From: Candidatus Fermentithermobacillus carboniphilus
GTDB taxonomy: Bacteria > Bacillota > Sulfobacillia > Fermentithermobacillales > Fermentithermobacillaceae
NCBI GenBank assembly: GCA_018208355.1
Contig: CP062796.1
Coordinates: 2,252,833-2,316,832 of the forward strand
Length of the DNA: 64,000 nt
Direction: 5' to 3'
The notes beneath the pieces are model-generated. The model worked only from the letters and a program-made list of their open reading frames with translations, ran no database searches and was not told where the DNA came from. Positions 52,806-61,650 of the stretch are shown here, piece by piece. A program made the translations under genes and the position numbers. Positions within the stretch are counted from its first letter, which is position 1; each line of letters starts with the position of its first letter.

Positions 52806-54050
52806 TTGCGTGAAAAAATTGGGCGGTGGTTCGGGTTAAGCAGAAGTTTCTTCTTGGTTTGGGCCGGTCAAACTATCTCGATTTTCGGAGACGTAGTTGG
52901 CGGGATGGCCCTTAGCATCTACATATTGAAAACAATCGGTTCAGCCAGTGCTATGTCTTTCAACATGTTCCTGAATCTAATGCCGAGGCTCATCGCCGGT
53001 CCTGTCGCTGGTGTGATCCTGGACAGAACAGATAGGAAAAAGGGCATGGTAGTTTGCGATGTCATTCAGGGGGTCACAACGTCGGCTGTTGCCTGGATGC
53101 TCTTTACTCGTTCTTTGGGATTGGTCCACATCTACTTATGGACTGTAATCGGCTCTGTGGTGAGGATGTACTACGAACCTGCTACCTACGCGATAATTCC
53201 TTCGTTGGTTGATAAAGAAGCAATACAACAAGCAAATGCGATGCAAAGTACCGGGAGGAGTGTGGCAAGTGTTTTCGGCCCGGCAGTGGCGGGCTTTGTG
53301 TTTGGACTTTTTGGGCCATGGATAGCCATGTTTCTCGACGCTCTGACCTTTTGGGTATCTGCCGCGTGCATTTGCGCCGCCTATACCCGGTGCGAACAAA
53401 AAAGTGCGGGGTATTCAGAGAGCCGCAGAGCCTCTGGAGTTGAGGCTTTCTGCGAAGGATTGGCCTTTTTTGGAAGAAACAGACTGGCCCTCTATTTGCT
53501 ACTGATGACCATTATCATCAATGTGGCTATGTTACCCTCGGGGATAGCTCTTCAGTATCATCTGATTAACGCTTTGCAAGCCTCGCCGGAGCTTTACGGT
53601 ATAACCTGGAGCGCGAGTTCAGCAGCTACTCTGGCTTCGTCCGTTGTTTTGGTATCCCGGAAACGCTGGAAGAGACAGAGCTTGATGCTGGTTACCGGTA
53701 CTGCCGGGATGGGAGCAGCTATGGTGTTAGCTGCCGTCACCCGGAAAGCGGTCATGATTCCCGTCGTTTGGACCATATACGGGTTTGCATCTCCGTTGCT
53801 GGGGGTAGCTGTAAGCACCTTGTATCAGGAAATCACTCCCGCAGAACTGAGGGGCCGCGTGTTTTCGGTAAGGACCACCGTGTCCACGGCTCTGGCTCCT
53901 TTCTCGTCCCTTATGGTTGGTCCGTTGCTGGACTCGGTAGGTAGTATCCGTACTCTCACGGGACTGGGCTTGATCCTGCTAGCTACAGCCATTTGGGTCT
54001 TTGCGACAAGGGAGTTTCGTTCACGCGATGTGATTGCGGCGGAAGTTTAG
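52806..54050 (+). CDS. MFS transporter (drug/H+ antiporter-like, 12 helices)
   Basis: 414-residue major facilitator protein. N-terminal half with the SFFLVWAGQTISIFGDVVGG helix and a motif-A-like loop GVILDRTDRKKGMVV; the C-terminal half has TLYQEITPAELRGRVFSV, common in the MFS_3/enterobactin-exporter-like group. Substrate unknown, export likely. TTG 52806 has a weak SD; an in-frame ATA at 52776 behind GGGAGGTG is conceivable but unusual. Confidence 0.85.
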   Translation: MREKIGRWFGLSRSFFLVWAGQTISIFGDVVGGMALSIYILKTIGSASAMSFNMFLNLMPRLIAGPVAGVILDRTDRKKGMVVCDVIQGVTTSAVAWMLFTRSLGLVHIYLWTVIGSVVRMYYEPATYAIIPSLVDKEAIQQANAMQSTGRSVASVFGPAVAGFVFGLFGPWIAMFLDALTFWVSAACICAAYTRCEQKSAGYSESRRASGVEAFCEGLAFFGRNRLALYLLLMTIIINVAMLPSGIALQYHLINALQASPELYGITWSASSAATLASSVVLVSRKRWKRQSLMLVTGTAGMGAAMVLAAVTRKAVMIPVVWTIYGFASPLLGVAVSTLYQEITPAELRGRVFSVRTTVSTALAPFSSLMVGPLLDSVGSIRTLTGLGLILLATAIWVFATREFRSRDVIAAEV

Positions 54051-54115
54051 TTCATAAAGATCTTGCAGCGAGGGTCTTTTGTTTGGAAATCTGCGGTCGG
54101 GGAGAGAAATTTAAA

Positions 54116-55963
54116 TTGGAAAAAGAATACATAATCACCGACATCGGCAGCACCACAACTAAGGCAATACTCATTGGCCCCAGGCGAGGAGAATACCGCC
54201 TGCTGCAGAATTTTGCTGCTCCAACCACAGTCGAGTTCCCCTACGAAGATGTAACTGTGGGAGTGCTTCAAGCCCTGGAAGGCCTGGGCAAGAAAGCAAG
54301 TTCCGTTTTCGTCAAAGATGGAAAACTATTGAAAGAATCAGAATCAAATGACGGTGGTGCTTCGACTCAGAGACTATATCTTTCTACTTCCAGTGCCGGT
54401 GGTGGTTTGCAGGTGCTGGTATGCGGGGTCATGAAAAAAGTGACGGCAGAGAGCGCCAGAAGGGCGGCCCTAGGTGCCGGGGCTATCATAGTTGACGTCA
54501 TTGCTGTAGACGACGACAGACCCAGCTTTCTCAAAATAGAAGATATCAGGAAAGCCCGTCCGGACATGGTTCTCATTGCCGGCGGTTTTGACGGAGGAAA
54601 CATCAACTTCGTCCTCGAAGTGGTAGATCTGCTCAACGCCGCCGACCTACATCCCCGCTTTGGCGGCAGCTACAAAATCCCGGTAATATATGCAGGCAAC
54701 AAGGACGGTCGGGAACTTGCAGCAGACGCTTTGAAAAAAGCATTTGATGTAAAGACAACTGAAAACCTGCGCCCCGCCATGGACTTGGAAGTGCTGGAAC
54801 CGGCACGAGCTATGATGCATGAACTCTTTATGAGCCACGTTATGGCTCATGCTCCCGGCTACCGTAAACTGCTGGACTGGGTGGATGCAGAAGTCCTCCC
54901 CACTCCTTTGGCCGTGGGAAAGATCTTGCAAGAACTTGCCAAGATGAAAAAAACCAACATTTTGGCTTGTGATATAGGCGGCGCTACCACCGATGTCTTT
55001 TCAGTCATCGATAACGAGTTCTACCGGAGCGTCAGTGCCAACATAGGGATGAGTTATTCTTCGGTAAATGTTTTAATGGAGGTAGGAATCGAAAACATTG
55101 CAAGGTGGCTTCCCTTTAGGGCGCCTTTGGACCTGATTTCAGACGCAATCGGCCAAAAGCTGGTCTACCCTACCACCATACCAGCCACCATGTGGGATCT
55201 CGCAATAGAGCAGGCTCTGGCCAGAGAAGCATTGCGAATAGCTCTGGATCAACACAAAGAAATAGCAGCCACTCTTCCCAAAAGCCCGGGCGCCTTTGAG
55301 AGAATCTTCAAGAGCCAGCTGGACCTACTAACGATGAAGGAAAAAAAGGTCCTGGCCATGGACAAACTGGGGGTAATCGTAGGGTCCGGCGGAGTTCTCT
55401 CCAAGGCACCGAGGCGCGCCCAGGCGGCCCTAATGATGCTGGATGCTTTCCTTCCCGTAGGTGTCACCGAACTGTACGTAGACAGCATTTTCATGATGCC
55501 TCATTTAGGTGTCCTGTTGACCGTAGAGCCCGATATAGCCATGAAAGTCTTGATGAAAGATTGCCTGGTTCACCTGGGCCCCTGTGTGGCGCCAAAAGGA
55601 TCGGTCAGGCCCGGGGAGACCTGCCTGAGAATTGAAATCAGGAATTCATCGGGCGACTCCAGGATTACTGAGTTCCCCGGAGGCATCGTGGCCGCACTCC
55701 CTCTTCTCTCCTCCGAAGAATCTGAACCCGTCAACGTAAAGGTCGTTCCAGCAGCGGGTCTTGATGTGGGAGAGGGAGCCGGAAAAACTGTAGAGTTCCT
55801 TACGGAGCCTGCCGCTGTGGGAATCATCATAGATACAAGAGGTAGACCCATATCGTTTCCTGAAGATCCACAAAAGATGGCGGACCAAAATGCAACCTGG
55901 GCTTTGGGAATCGGTGCGTACACAAAGGAAGAAATAAATGCCATGAGACAGTCATTTGCCTGA
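54116..55963 (+). CDS. MutL/GlmL-family ASKHA ATPase
   Basis: 615-residue protein of the glutamate-mutase-accessory (MutL/GlmL) family. Sugar-kinase/actin-like phosphate motifs: TDIGSTTTKAIL (residues 8-19) and CDIGGATTDVFSV (from residue 285), plus an adenosine-type VGSGGVLSKAP loop at about residue 420. These proteins are thought to assist or reactivate B12-dependent mutases. No glutamate mutase gene is adjacent, and the protein carries a long C-terminal extension (about 150 residues). TTG 54116 with GGGGAGAG upstream is preferred over starts inside the MFS gene. It may serve a different B12 enzyme or a new system with the two next genes. Confidence 0.85.
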   Translation: MEKEYIITDIGSTTTKAILIGPRRGEYRLLQNFAAPTTVEFPYEDVTVGVLQALEGLGKKASSVFVKDGKLLKESESNDGGASTQRLYLSTSSAGGGLQVLVCGVMKKVTAESARRAALGAGAIIVDVIAVDDDRPSFLKIEDIRKARPDMVLIAGGFDGGNINFVLEVVDLLNAADLHPRFGGSYKIPVIYAGNKDGRELAADALKKAFDVKTTENLRPAMDLEVLEPARAMMHELFMSHVMAHAPGYRKLLDWVDAEVLPTPLAVGKILQELAKMKKTNILACDIGGATTDVFSVIDNEFYRSVSANIGMSYSSVNVLMEVGIENIARWLPFRAPLDLISDAIGQKLVYPTTIPATMWDLAIEQALAREALRIALDQHKEIAATLPKSPGAFERIFKSQLDLLTMKEKKVLAMDKLGVIVGSGGVLSKAPRRAQAALMMLDAFLPVGVTELYVDSIFMMPHLGVLLTVEPDIAMKVLMKDCLVHLGPCVAPKGSVRPGETCLRIEIRNSSGDSRITEFPGGIVAALPLLSSEESEPVNVKVVPAAGLDVGEGAGKTVEFLTEPAAVGIIIDTRGRPISFPEDPQKMADQNATWALGIGAYTKEEINAMRQSFA

Positions 55964-56036
55964 AACAGAGCAAGTATTTTGGGCCAGCTCTCAGTAAGGC
56001 AGTGAAAATGAGATGTGACAAAAGGAGATGGATCGA

Positions 56037-57443
56037 TTGCAAGAGGCTTTAGACACTCGGGCTCTTGCGAAGAAGCAAACATCTTTAATCAAGAAACTGC
56101 GGGAACTACCCTATGAGGGTGAAATCCTTGTTTCCCCCGGCGACCTGGTTGAGCCCCATACGGTGGTGGCTCGAATCAACTATGTGCCAGGGAGACTTGT
56201 TAGGCACAACGCTGCCCAGGAAATCGCCGTGAACCCCAAAGACCTGGAAAAACATCTCACCGTAAGTCTCGGTCAGATGGTAGAAAAGGGCGAAACGCTG
56301 GCTGTAGCAGGGGATTTCTTTGCAGGTCGTACGTCGAAATCTCCGGTGGAAGGTGTTGTGGCTATAGTTTCCCGTTACCTGGGCAGAATCTACCTGAGAG
56401 TACCTATCGACCTTGGCACTAACGAAAGAACCGAAATAGAGGTGACAAAACCCCTGGGGGTTTCACCGTTCCTCATCAAAAACTACCTTACGGTCGACGA
56501 AGGCAAGTTCGTTTTCACTGGCCAGACCATTGCAAAAAAAGTAACCGAGGGAAAGTGGAAAATAGTGACCTCTCCTCTCTATGGCAGGGTAGAAAAAGTC
56601 TCGCGCGAGAAGGGCACTGTTGTCATAACGCCCATTTTCAAGACTACCGACGTTCACGCGTATGTCAAAGGAATCGTATCCCGAGTCATTCCGGGTAAGG
56701 GAGTGGAAATCGCATCTTTCGCTCACGTGGTCCACGGTGTTTTCGGTCTTGGCGGCGAAAGCTGGGGGCCCATAAGAGTAGTGGATGGCAATCTTTCAAA
56801 AAGAAGCGACCTTTCCGGCGCCGTGGTAGTGACGAGAGGCACCGTCCGTCCTGAGGATCTGGAGGCACTGAGTGAGGCAGGGGCAAGGGGGCTAGTCGCT
56901 GGTTCTATCAGCTTCAGCACACTAAAGGGCTACGTGGGGCAGCCTTTCAATCCTGCCTTGACCGGAAATGAAGATGTTCCCTACCCCGTAATAGTAACCG
57001 AGGGTTTCATGTCCATGGAAATGGACCGCGGTACATGGCAAGTGTTCGAACAATCAGAAGGAATGCTCGCCTCGTTGAGCGGCGCTACCCACATCAGGGC
57101 GGGTGTCATCAGGCCCGAGGTCATAATCCCTTGTGGTTATCCCGAGAAGATTCACAAACAAGAGCACGAGACAGAAAGCGAAAAGAAAACGGCATTTATT
57201 GCGACCGAGGTTAGCCCCGGCAAAGCAGTCAAGGTAGTCCGTGGACCTTACTTTGGTGCGGTCGGTGTGGTGCTGGAATCTTCCTTTGAGGCGGTAACAA
57301 TTGAAACAGGAGCCTCAGCAGAACTTTGTAAGGTGAGACTGTCTGATGGTTCAGTGATCAGGGTACCTAGAGCAAACATTGCACCTTATCATCTGCACGT
57401 TGACAGTGTGCTGGGTCTGGAAGAAACACTAACAATAACCTAA
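56037..57443 (+). CDS. Unknown protein with barrel-sandwich and KOW-like segments
   Basis: 468-residue soluble protein I cannot name. Near the N-terminus a basic helix (RALAKKQTSLIKKL) precedes a lipoyl/barrel-sandwich-like strand set (GEILVSPGDLVEPHTVVARI, then MVEKGETLAVAGDFF and SPVEGVVAIVSRYLGRIYLR). A second such repeat follows at FVFTGQTIAKKV...LYGRVEKVSREKGTVVI. A central GARGLVAGSIS region precedes a C-terminal KOW-like segment (VKVVRGPYFGAVGVVLES and DGSVIRVPRANI). TTG 56037 has AAAGGAG 9 bases upstream. It follows the MutL-like gene by about 70 bases, consistent with an operon. Confidence 0.6.
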   Translation: MQEALDTRALAKKQTSLIKKLRELPYEGEILVSPGDLVEPHTVVARINYVPGRLVRHNAAQEIAVNPKDLEKHLTVSLGQMVEKGETLAVAGDFFAGRTSKSPVEGVVAIVSRYLGRIYLRVPIDLGTNERTEIEVTKPLGVSPFLIKNYLTVDEGKFVFTGQTIAKKVTEGKWKIVTSPLYGRVEKVSREKGTVVITPIFKTTDVHAYVKGIVSRVIPGKGVEIASFAHVVHGVFGLGGESWGPIRVVDGNLSKRSDLSGAVVVTRGTVRPEDLEALSEAGARGLVAGSISFSTLKGYVGQPFNPALTGNEDVPYPVIVTEGFMSMEMDRGTWQVFEQSEGMLASLSGATHIRAGVIRPEVIIPCGYPEKIHKQEHETESEKKTAFIATEVSPGKAVKVVRGPYFGAVGVVLESSFEAVTIETGASAELCKVRLSDGSVIRVPRANIAPYHLHVDSVLGLEETLTIT

Positions 57444-57462
57444 AGTCTGGGGAGTATAATCG

Positions 57463-58683
57463 ATGAGCTGGATACTTGCACTTAACCACAACAATGCGAG
57501 AGAAGTGGTAGATACCCTGGGTTTTTGGCCTGGTGACATACCGGAGGACATTTTGCTCTGGAAAGTTTCCACGTGGACACAGTCCTCCGGGAGCCGCCCC
57601 GGACACGAACAAACATGCGAGTCAGAAGAACATGCTGGCCGCGTTGAGCATACAAGTCGGAGAAAACTTGGCCTTTATCGGGCCTTCCTAGAAGAGATCC
57701 CTGTTCTTACAGGTGAAGAGTCTTCGGAAATTTCCGTCCTTATTCAAGATCACGTCAAAGAGCAGCTGCAAGATGCAGCGAAGATTATGGAAGCATCCTT
57801 CCCGCGACTCAGAAACCTCGTCTATCAGTTACATGACCATCGAGAACATCTCAAAGAGTTTTTGCTAGAATCATGGATCGCAGGGATAGGGTTACATTAT
57901 CTCCTGATTTTCCATATGAGAAAAGTGGAAGAAGAACTTGGTATCTGGACCAGGAGGACCCAAAGGCAAAAATTGTTCACCTGTTTTCTAGTAAATCCAG
58001 AGATAGACGGAGAAGACTTTTCCGGACCCATAGCCAAACGTTCTAAATGCAAAGTTCCCTTTTCCAGAGTTTTCTCAATGGCTCCGAGACACGACCTCAG
58101 GCTGTGTGCCGTGTGCGGAGGACCCTTTCCACAGAACTACGGGCTTTTCAGAAAACTCTCCAACCGGGATGTAATGAGGAGTCTGAGCTACCTAGACGAG
58201 TCCTATGAACTTTTGGTTGAAGGGCAGGGCGGAAAGTTGCTGGCCGAATCGGGGATCGTCAACTGGATACCCCAGGGCTTTTCTGGAAAATGGTTTTTGA
58301 ACCTTCCTGTCGTTTCGCCCGAGAATGCCACAGACTTTTTAGAGACACTCTCCGGACTTATGAGGGAAACTGCAAGATGTTTTTCGCCGCTGGTGGAATT
58401 GCTTTACGAACGCTGGGAAAAGTTTGGCTTCAGCCGTGATCGGGGACCGGGCGACTATTTAGAAATGGCCTATTCGGTGCTTGCCGCCAGACTGCTTTGC
58501 GCCTTCTTCCAGGAGTGTTTGTTTGCTTCGGGCACATTGGGCGCAAGAGAATCTTCAAGGAAGCCTTCTTCTTTCTTGAAAGGCATATTTCGAAGGCAGA
58601 AAGAACCTCCACGCGGGTGGTTCATAGTGAAGCAGGCAGAAGATCTATGGAAGCAAATCCTTTCACTGACCAAGCAAAGCTAA
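57463..58683 (+). CDS. Unknown protein with a CxxC zinc-type motif
   Basis: 406-residue soluble protein with no family I recognise. Helix-rich first half (RNLVYQLHDHREHLKEFLLE), a single CxxC in LCAVCGGPFPQNYG at Cys215/Cys218, and a basic C-terminal tail (LKGIFRRQKEPPRG). Only one CxxC pair is visible, so a second ligand pair would have to come from elsewhere in the chain or a partner. ATG 57463 with GGGGAG upstream, 19 bases after the preceding stop. Third gene of the MutL-like cluster. Confidence 0.55.
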   Translation: MSWILALNHNNAREVVDTLGFWPGDIPEDILLWKVSTWTQSSGSRPGHEQTCESEEHAGRVEHTSRRKLGLYRAFLEEIPVLTGEESSEISVLIQDHVKEQLQDAAKIMEASFPRLRNLVYQLHDHREHLKEFLLESWIAGIGLHYLLIFHMRKVEEELGIWTRRTQRQKLFTCFLVNPEIDGEDFSGPIAKRSKCKVPFSRVFSMAPRHDLRLCAVCGGPFPQNYGLFRKLSNRDVMRSLSYLDESYELLVEGQGGKLLAESGIVNWIPQGFSGKWFLNLPVVSPENATDFLETLSGLMRETARCFSPLVELLYERWEKFGFSRDRGPGDYLEMAYSVLAARLLCAFFQECLFASGTLGARESSRKPSSFLKGIFRRQKEPPRGWFIVKQAEDLWKQILSLTKQS

Positions 58684-58741
58684 ATCAGCACGGTATCAAC
58701 ATAGTGCAGCCTCTAGACAGGATCTGTTCTGTTAATCCGGT

Positions 58742-58838
58742 GTTTCGATCACTTCTTCCACTATCCAGCACCTGAAGCAGGGTTCTGTGTCGCCATGGCG
58801 GAAGCGGGTTTCGATCATTTCTCCCACTATACAGCACC
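58742..58838. repeat. Pair of 31-base direct repeats
   Basis: Two 31-base copies, 58742-58772 and 58808-58838, differ at only three positions (core GTTTCGATCA, CCACTAT, CAGCACC). They are separated by 35 bases, which resembles CRISPR geometry, but only two copies exist and the sequence is unlike the CRISPR repeat at 63971. Confidence 0.7.
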
Positions 58839-58943
58839 GTGTGAGTGAAAGAGCGGCATATTTGCAGGTCTATACAGTGGAGGATGCAGATTCTATGCAC
58901 AGTTGGTTGAGGATTCAATATTCGGTCCTGACTCACGGTGCTG

Positions 58944-59230
58944 TCATGCGGAAATTTTCGGCGGAACAGACGAACATGTGCGGAGATTTCTGGAAGAACA
59001 GACGAGGATTTGCGGAGACTTTCCGCAGAAGAGACGAGGGTCTGTGGAGGTTTCTCGCAGAAGAGACGAGGATCTGTGGAGATTGCCCGCAGAAGAGACG
59101 AGCATTTGCGGAGAGTTTCAGCAGAAGAGACGAGGATTTGCGGGGATTTTTCGCACAAGAGACGAGAATCTGCGGGGATTTCCCGCAGAAGAGACGTGGA
59201 TGTGCGGAAGTTTTCGGCAGACGAGGCAAC
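58944..59230. repeat. 32-bp tandem repeat array with internal dyads
   Basis: About nine imperfect copies in strict 32-base register; the GCAG-type phase points are 58961, 58993, 59025, 59057, 59089, 59121, 59153, 59185 and 59217. Each unit carries AGAGACGAGGAT followed by a G-rich arm (TCTGCGGG or TTTGCGGA) and a C-rich arm (CCCGCAGA), so adjacent parts can form a hairpin of 6-8 bp with a 5-base loop; the clearest is TCTGCGGGGATTTCCCGCAG at 59170-59189. Some base changes are paired with G-T wobbles. Because 32 is not a multiple of 3, long open frames across it are accidental. Confidence 0.85.
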
Positions 59231-59397
59231 CCTGCCGGGACCAGATACGAAGAACTGGAGAGACTTACGGGTTCAGGGGGAGCCCGCAACGTCGGCACTG
59301 GTGGTACCAGGGGGATAGAGGGGCTTGGTGACTGTGACTGTACACATTGGCCCGAACACATGTTTCCCACACTCTGTGACGGAGTTGGGGGCGTAAA

Positions 59398-60150
59398 ATG
59401 GCGGTGGAGGAAGAGAGGGAGCTTTCGCAGGAGGTGGGGTCCGTGGAGGATCTACTCAAAGAGCTCATCGCCAATGGTTACTTAGAGACCTTCGATGGTG
59501 ACGAACTGCAGCTGCCCTTACTGTTGAGAGCTATACTGCTAATACGGAAGGGTGCCCTTGCTGCTGGAGCGAAGCTGCTTGGCTCACTACACACGTGGGG
59601 GAAATCAGAAATCGATTTGCTGCGCAGCACTGTTGAACCTGCGAGGCTTCTCAACGTCGTAGCCGAAGATTACCACGGGTCCTTCGGTAATTCCATGAGT
59701 CAGGGGGCAGCAGGGATCGTCTGCGGTGCAATCTTAGGCGACTTAGTTTGTTGTGTTCAGAGGTTTTACGACGAGTCCGCTGAGTTTATCACCCGGGTCG
59801 TCGGTCTTCGCTATGAAGAACGTCTCGATAGGGTGGAGGGACTTTTACCGGGTGAACCGGTAAACCTCCTTTGGGAGCCGCAGAATCCTCATGACCCGAA
59901 GGCCATCAAGGTACTCGACCGCAACGGAAAAGACCTTGGTTACCTGAGACGGAATATCGCCCATAGCTTGGTATCCCGGATCAAGAGAGGAGCCGCATTG
60001 TCCGGCAGGGTGATGGTGGTCTTGGGCCCGGAGTTTGACGTGAACGATAGGCTGAATATTGAAGTTAAAGTATGGGAGAATTCCCACGGTTTCGGTTCTT
60101 GTGTTTACGACCTCGCGACTAGGACCTTATCTCACTTCGTTTTGCCCTAG
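59398..60150 (+). CDS. HIRAN-domain protein
   Basis: 250-residue protein. The C-terminal part (about residues 130-215) is a HIRAN domain: VVGLRYEERLDRVEGLLPGE, PHDPKAIKVLDRNGKDLGYL, RRNIAHSLVSRI. HIRAN domains bind DNA ends or stalled-replication structures and are found fused to helicases or stand-alone near defence genes. The N-terminal 120 residues are helical and unassigned, with no helicase or nuclease motif. ATG 59398 with TGGGGGCG upstream. It lies between the 32-bp repeat array and cas6. Confidence 0.78.
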   Translation: MAVEEERELSQEVGSVEDLLKELIANGYLETFDGDELQLPLLLRAILLIRKGALAAGAKLLGSLHTWGKSEIDLLRSTVEPARLLNVVAEDYHGSFGNSMSQGAAGIVCGAILGDLVCCVQRFYDESAEFITRVVGLRYEERLDRVEGLLPGEPVNLLWEPQNPHDPKAIKVLDRNGKDLGYLRRNIAHSLVSRIKRGAALSGRVMVVLGPEFDVNDRLNIEVKVWENSHGFGSCVYDLATRTLSHFVLP

Positions 60151-60163
60151 GAGGTGAGATTTC

Positions 60164-60367
60164 TTGAATCTCAGGTACGCGGGAGAGTTTGGTTTATCAG
60201 GACTAAGCCTCTTCTCGGATTCTAGGAGTGATTTGATTCTCACGGGTGTTGATGGTCCTTCACATGATAACAAGAACGTTGACGAGACTACGGGGCTGTG
60301 TCCTGAGGAATCGAGTCTCGGTGTGAGATTCTGTCGGATTCGGCCAAAGACCTCAGTGTCGAGGTGA
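60164..60367 (+). CDS. Possible 67-residue protein after the HIRAN gene
   Basis: TTG 60164 with a strong AGGAGGTGAG (60149-60158) about 6 bases upstream opens 67 codons; the composition is plausible (GEFGLSGLSLFSDSRSDLIL) but no family is recognised. It could be the decayed start of a lost gene, since frames downstream are not continuous. Confidence 0.3.
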   Translation: MNLRYAGEFGLSGLSLFSDSRSDLILTGVDGPSHDNKNVDETTGLCPEESSLGVRFCRIRPKTSVSR

Positions 60368-60837
60368 CGAGAATTAATTACGTTGGCTCGACAGGTGGAA
60401 AGCCTGGTGCGGGGATTGCCAGGGTTCCTCCCCAGCATCGGGTTTTCCACGTATCTCGCCCCTCAGTCCTATGTCTGAGTATTTTCATTCAATCACTCGG
60501 TTCTGTGTCCTGGAAGCTCCCGCGCAATACGGCGGTTAATGCCGCACGTGAAAAGAGAAAGCGCGTTTCCTGGAAGCCCTCCTCGACTCGACTTTCTTGA
60601 CAAACCAGTAGGATCCAGTGTAGAAAACCGCTTACATTTGTCGAGATTTCTAGAGACCTGCGGAGGAGTAATGGGGAAAACGTAGAAAGGACTCTAGAAA
60701 ACAGCACGAAAGGCCGGGGGTGACGTGGCCTCATTAACGTCGTGGCGAGGTTTATGGCTACAAGCCCGGAGACAAAAAGGGGCATGGGAAAACATTAGCC
60801 CGATTGGGATGTTTTGGTGGTTGAAAGGGGTACTTGT
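60368..60837. other. Stretch without a supportable gene
   Basis: No recognisable coding region on either strand. It contains a short repeat, TCCTGGAAGC at about 60509 and 60568, and the dyad GCGGTTAATGCCGC near 60531. This is where CRISPR effector genes could have been expected, upstream of cas6, but no trace of cas3, cas5, cas7, cas8 or csm/cmr genes is seen. Confidence 0.5.
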
Positions 60838-61605
60838 ATGCATCTAACAATTCATCTAAGACCTTATGCCACACCGTTTGCCATTCCGATTCACTACAAT
60901 TATTATCTCCAAGCAGCCATTTACGAGGGCCTATCAAAAGAAGTAGGCGGATTTTTTCACGACACGGGATTTGAATATGAGGGGCGCAAGCTCAAGCTCT
61001 TCACATTCTCGCGTCTTCTAGGAAAAAGCACCTTGGATCGAGAGAAAGGAGAATTTTCCTTCAGCGGTGACGTGACTTTTATAGTGTCATCACCAATCAA
61101 GCAGTTTTGCTCATCTCTCGCAACCGGATTCTTAAAACTGGGTTCAGTGAGGATCGCCTCAGTTCCGTTTTCGGTCACTGCGGTTGAGGTGGCTGAACCT
61201 CAAGCTACCGGAACTTCCCTTCTCGTCAGGGCCATGTCACCGGTCACAGTCTATAGCACCATGACCAAGTATGATGGTAGTAAGTACACTTGCTACTTTG
61301 ACCCGAGAGAACCCGAATTCCAACGGTTGATTCTATCCAATTTAGCCAAGAAGTACCAAGTGCTCACCCAAGAAGAACCTCCTCAAACACCACCTTTCAG
61401 AATTGTTCCGAAAGGGGTTCCCAAGTTGAGTATCGTGGATTACAAAGGGACTGTCGTAAAGGGTTATAGCTGCCTCTTTCTTCTCGAAGGTCCGCCTCAG
61501 CTTTTGCAAATTGCCCTAGACGCAGGGCTTGGTGCCAAGAACAGCCAGGGTTTTGGCTGCATAATACCCGAGCAACCCGTCCCAGCCAAGACTGTCCATA
61601 TTTAG
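60838..61605 (+). CDS. cas6: CRISPR endoribonuclease Cas6
   Basis: 255-residue RAMP-fold nuclease that cuts pre-crRNA within each repeat. Typical N-terminal PFAIPIHYNYYLQAAIYE with a conserved histidine, FTFSRLLG, and the C-terminal glycine-rich loop GLGAKNSQGFGC at about residues 232-243. ATG 60838 has AAAGGGG 7 bases upstream; a GTG at 60814 is in frame. First gene of the cas6-cas4-cas1-cas2 operon. Confidence 0.94.
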   Translation: MHLTIHLRPYATPFAIPIHYNYYLQAAIYEGLSKEVGGFFHDTGFEYEGRKLKLFTFSRLLGKSTLDREKGEFSFSGDVTFIVSSPIKQFCSSLATGFLKLGSVRIASVPFSVTAVEVAEPQATGTSLLVRAMSPVTVYSTMTKYDGSKYTCYFDPREPEFQRLILSNLAKKYQVLTQEEPPQTPPFRIVPKGVPKLSIVDYKGTVVKGYSCLFLLEGPPQLLQIALDAGLGAKNSQGFGCIIPEQPVPAKTVHI

Positions 61606-61650
61606 GTGCAATCGATAACGTCAGTACTGGCCGGAGGAGGGTCAGGAATT

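Noticed and set aside
58742..58838. Second CRISPR array made of the 31-base repeats
   Set aside because: Only two copies with no further unit on either side at 66-base steps, and no similarity to the repeat at 63971.
58787..59485. Long open frames across the 32-bp array (232, 142, 126 residues on + and 145, 157 on -)
   Set aside because: All arise from one period-32 sequence that lacks stops in most frames; the period shifts the frame each unit, and no product resembles a protein family.
60364..60600. 78-residue frame between the HIRAN gene and cas6
   Set aside because: No SD, no protein-like motif and low-complexity C-terminus; no homology recognised.
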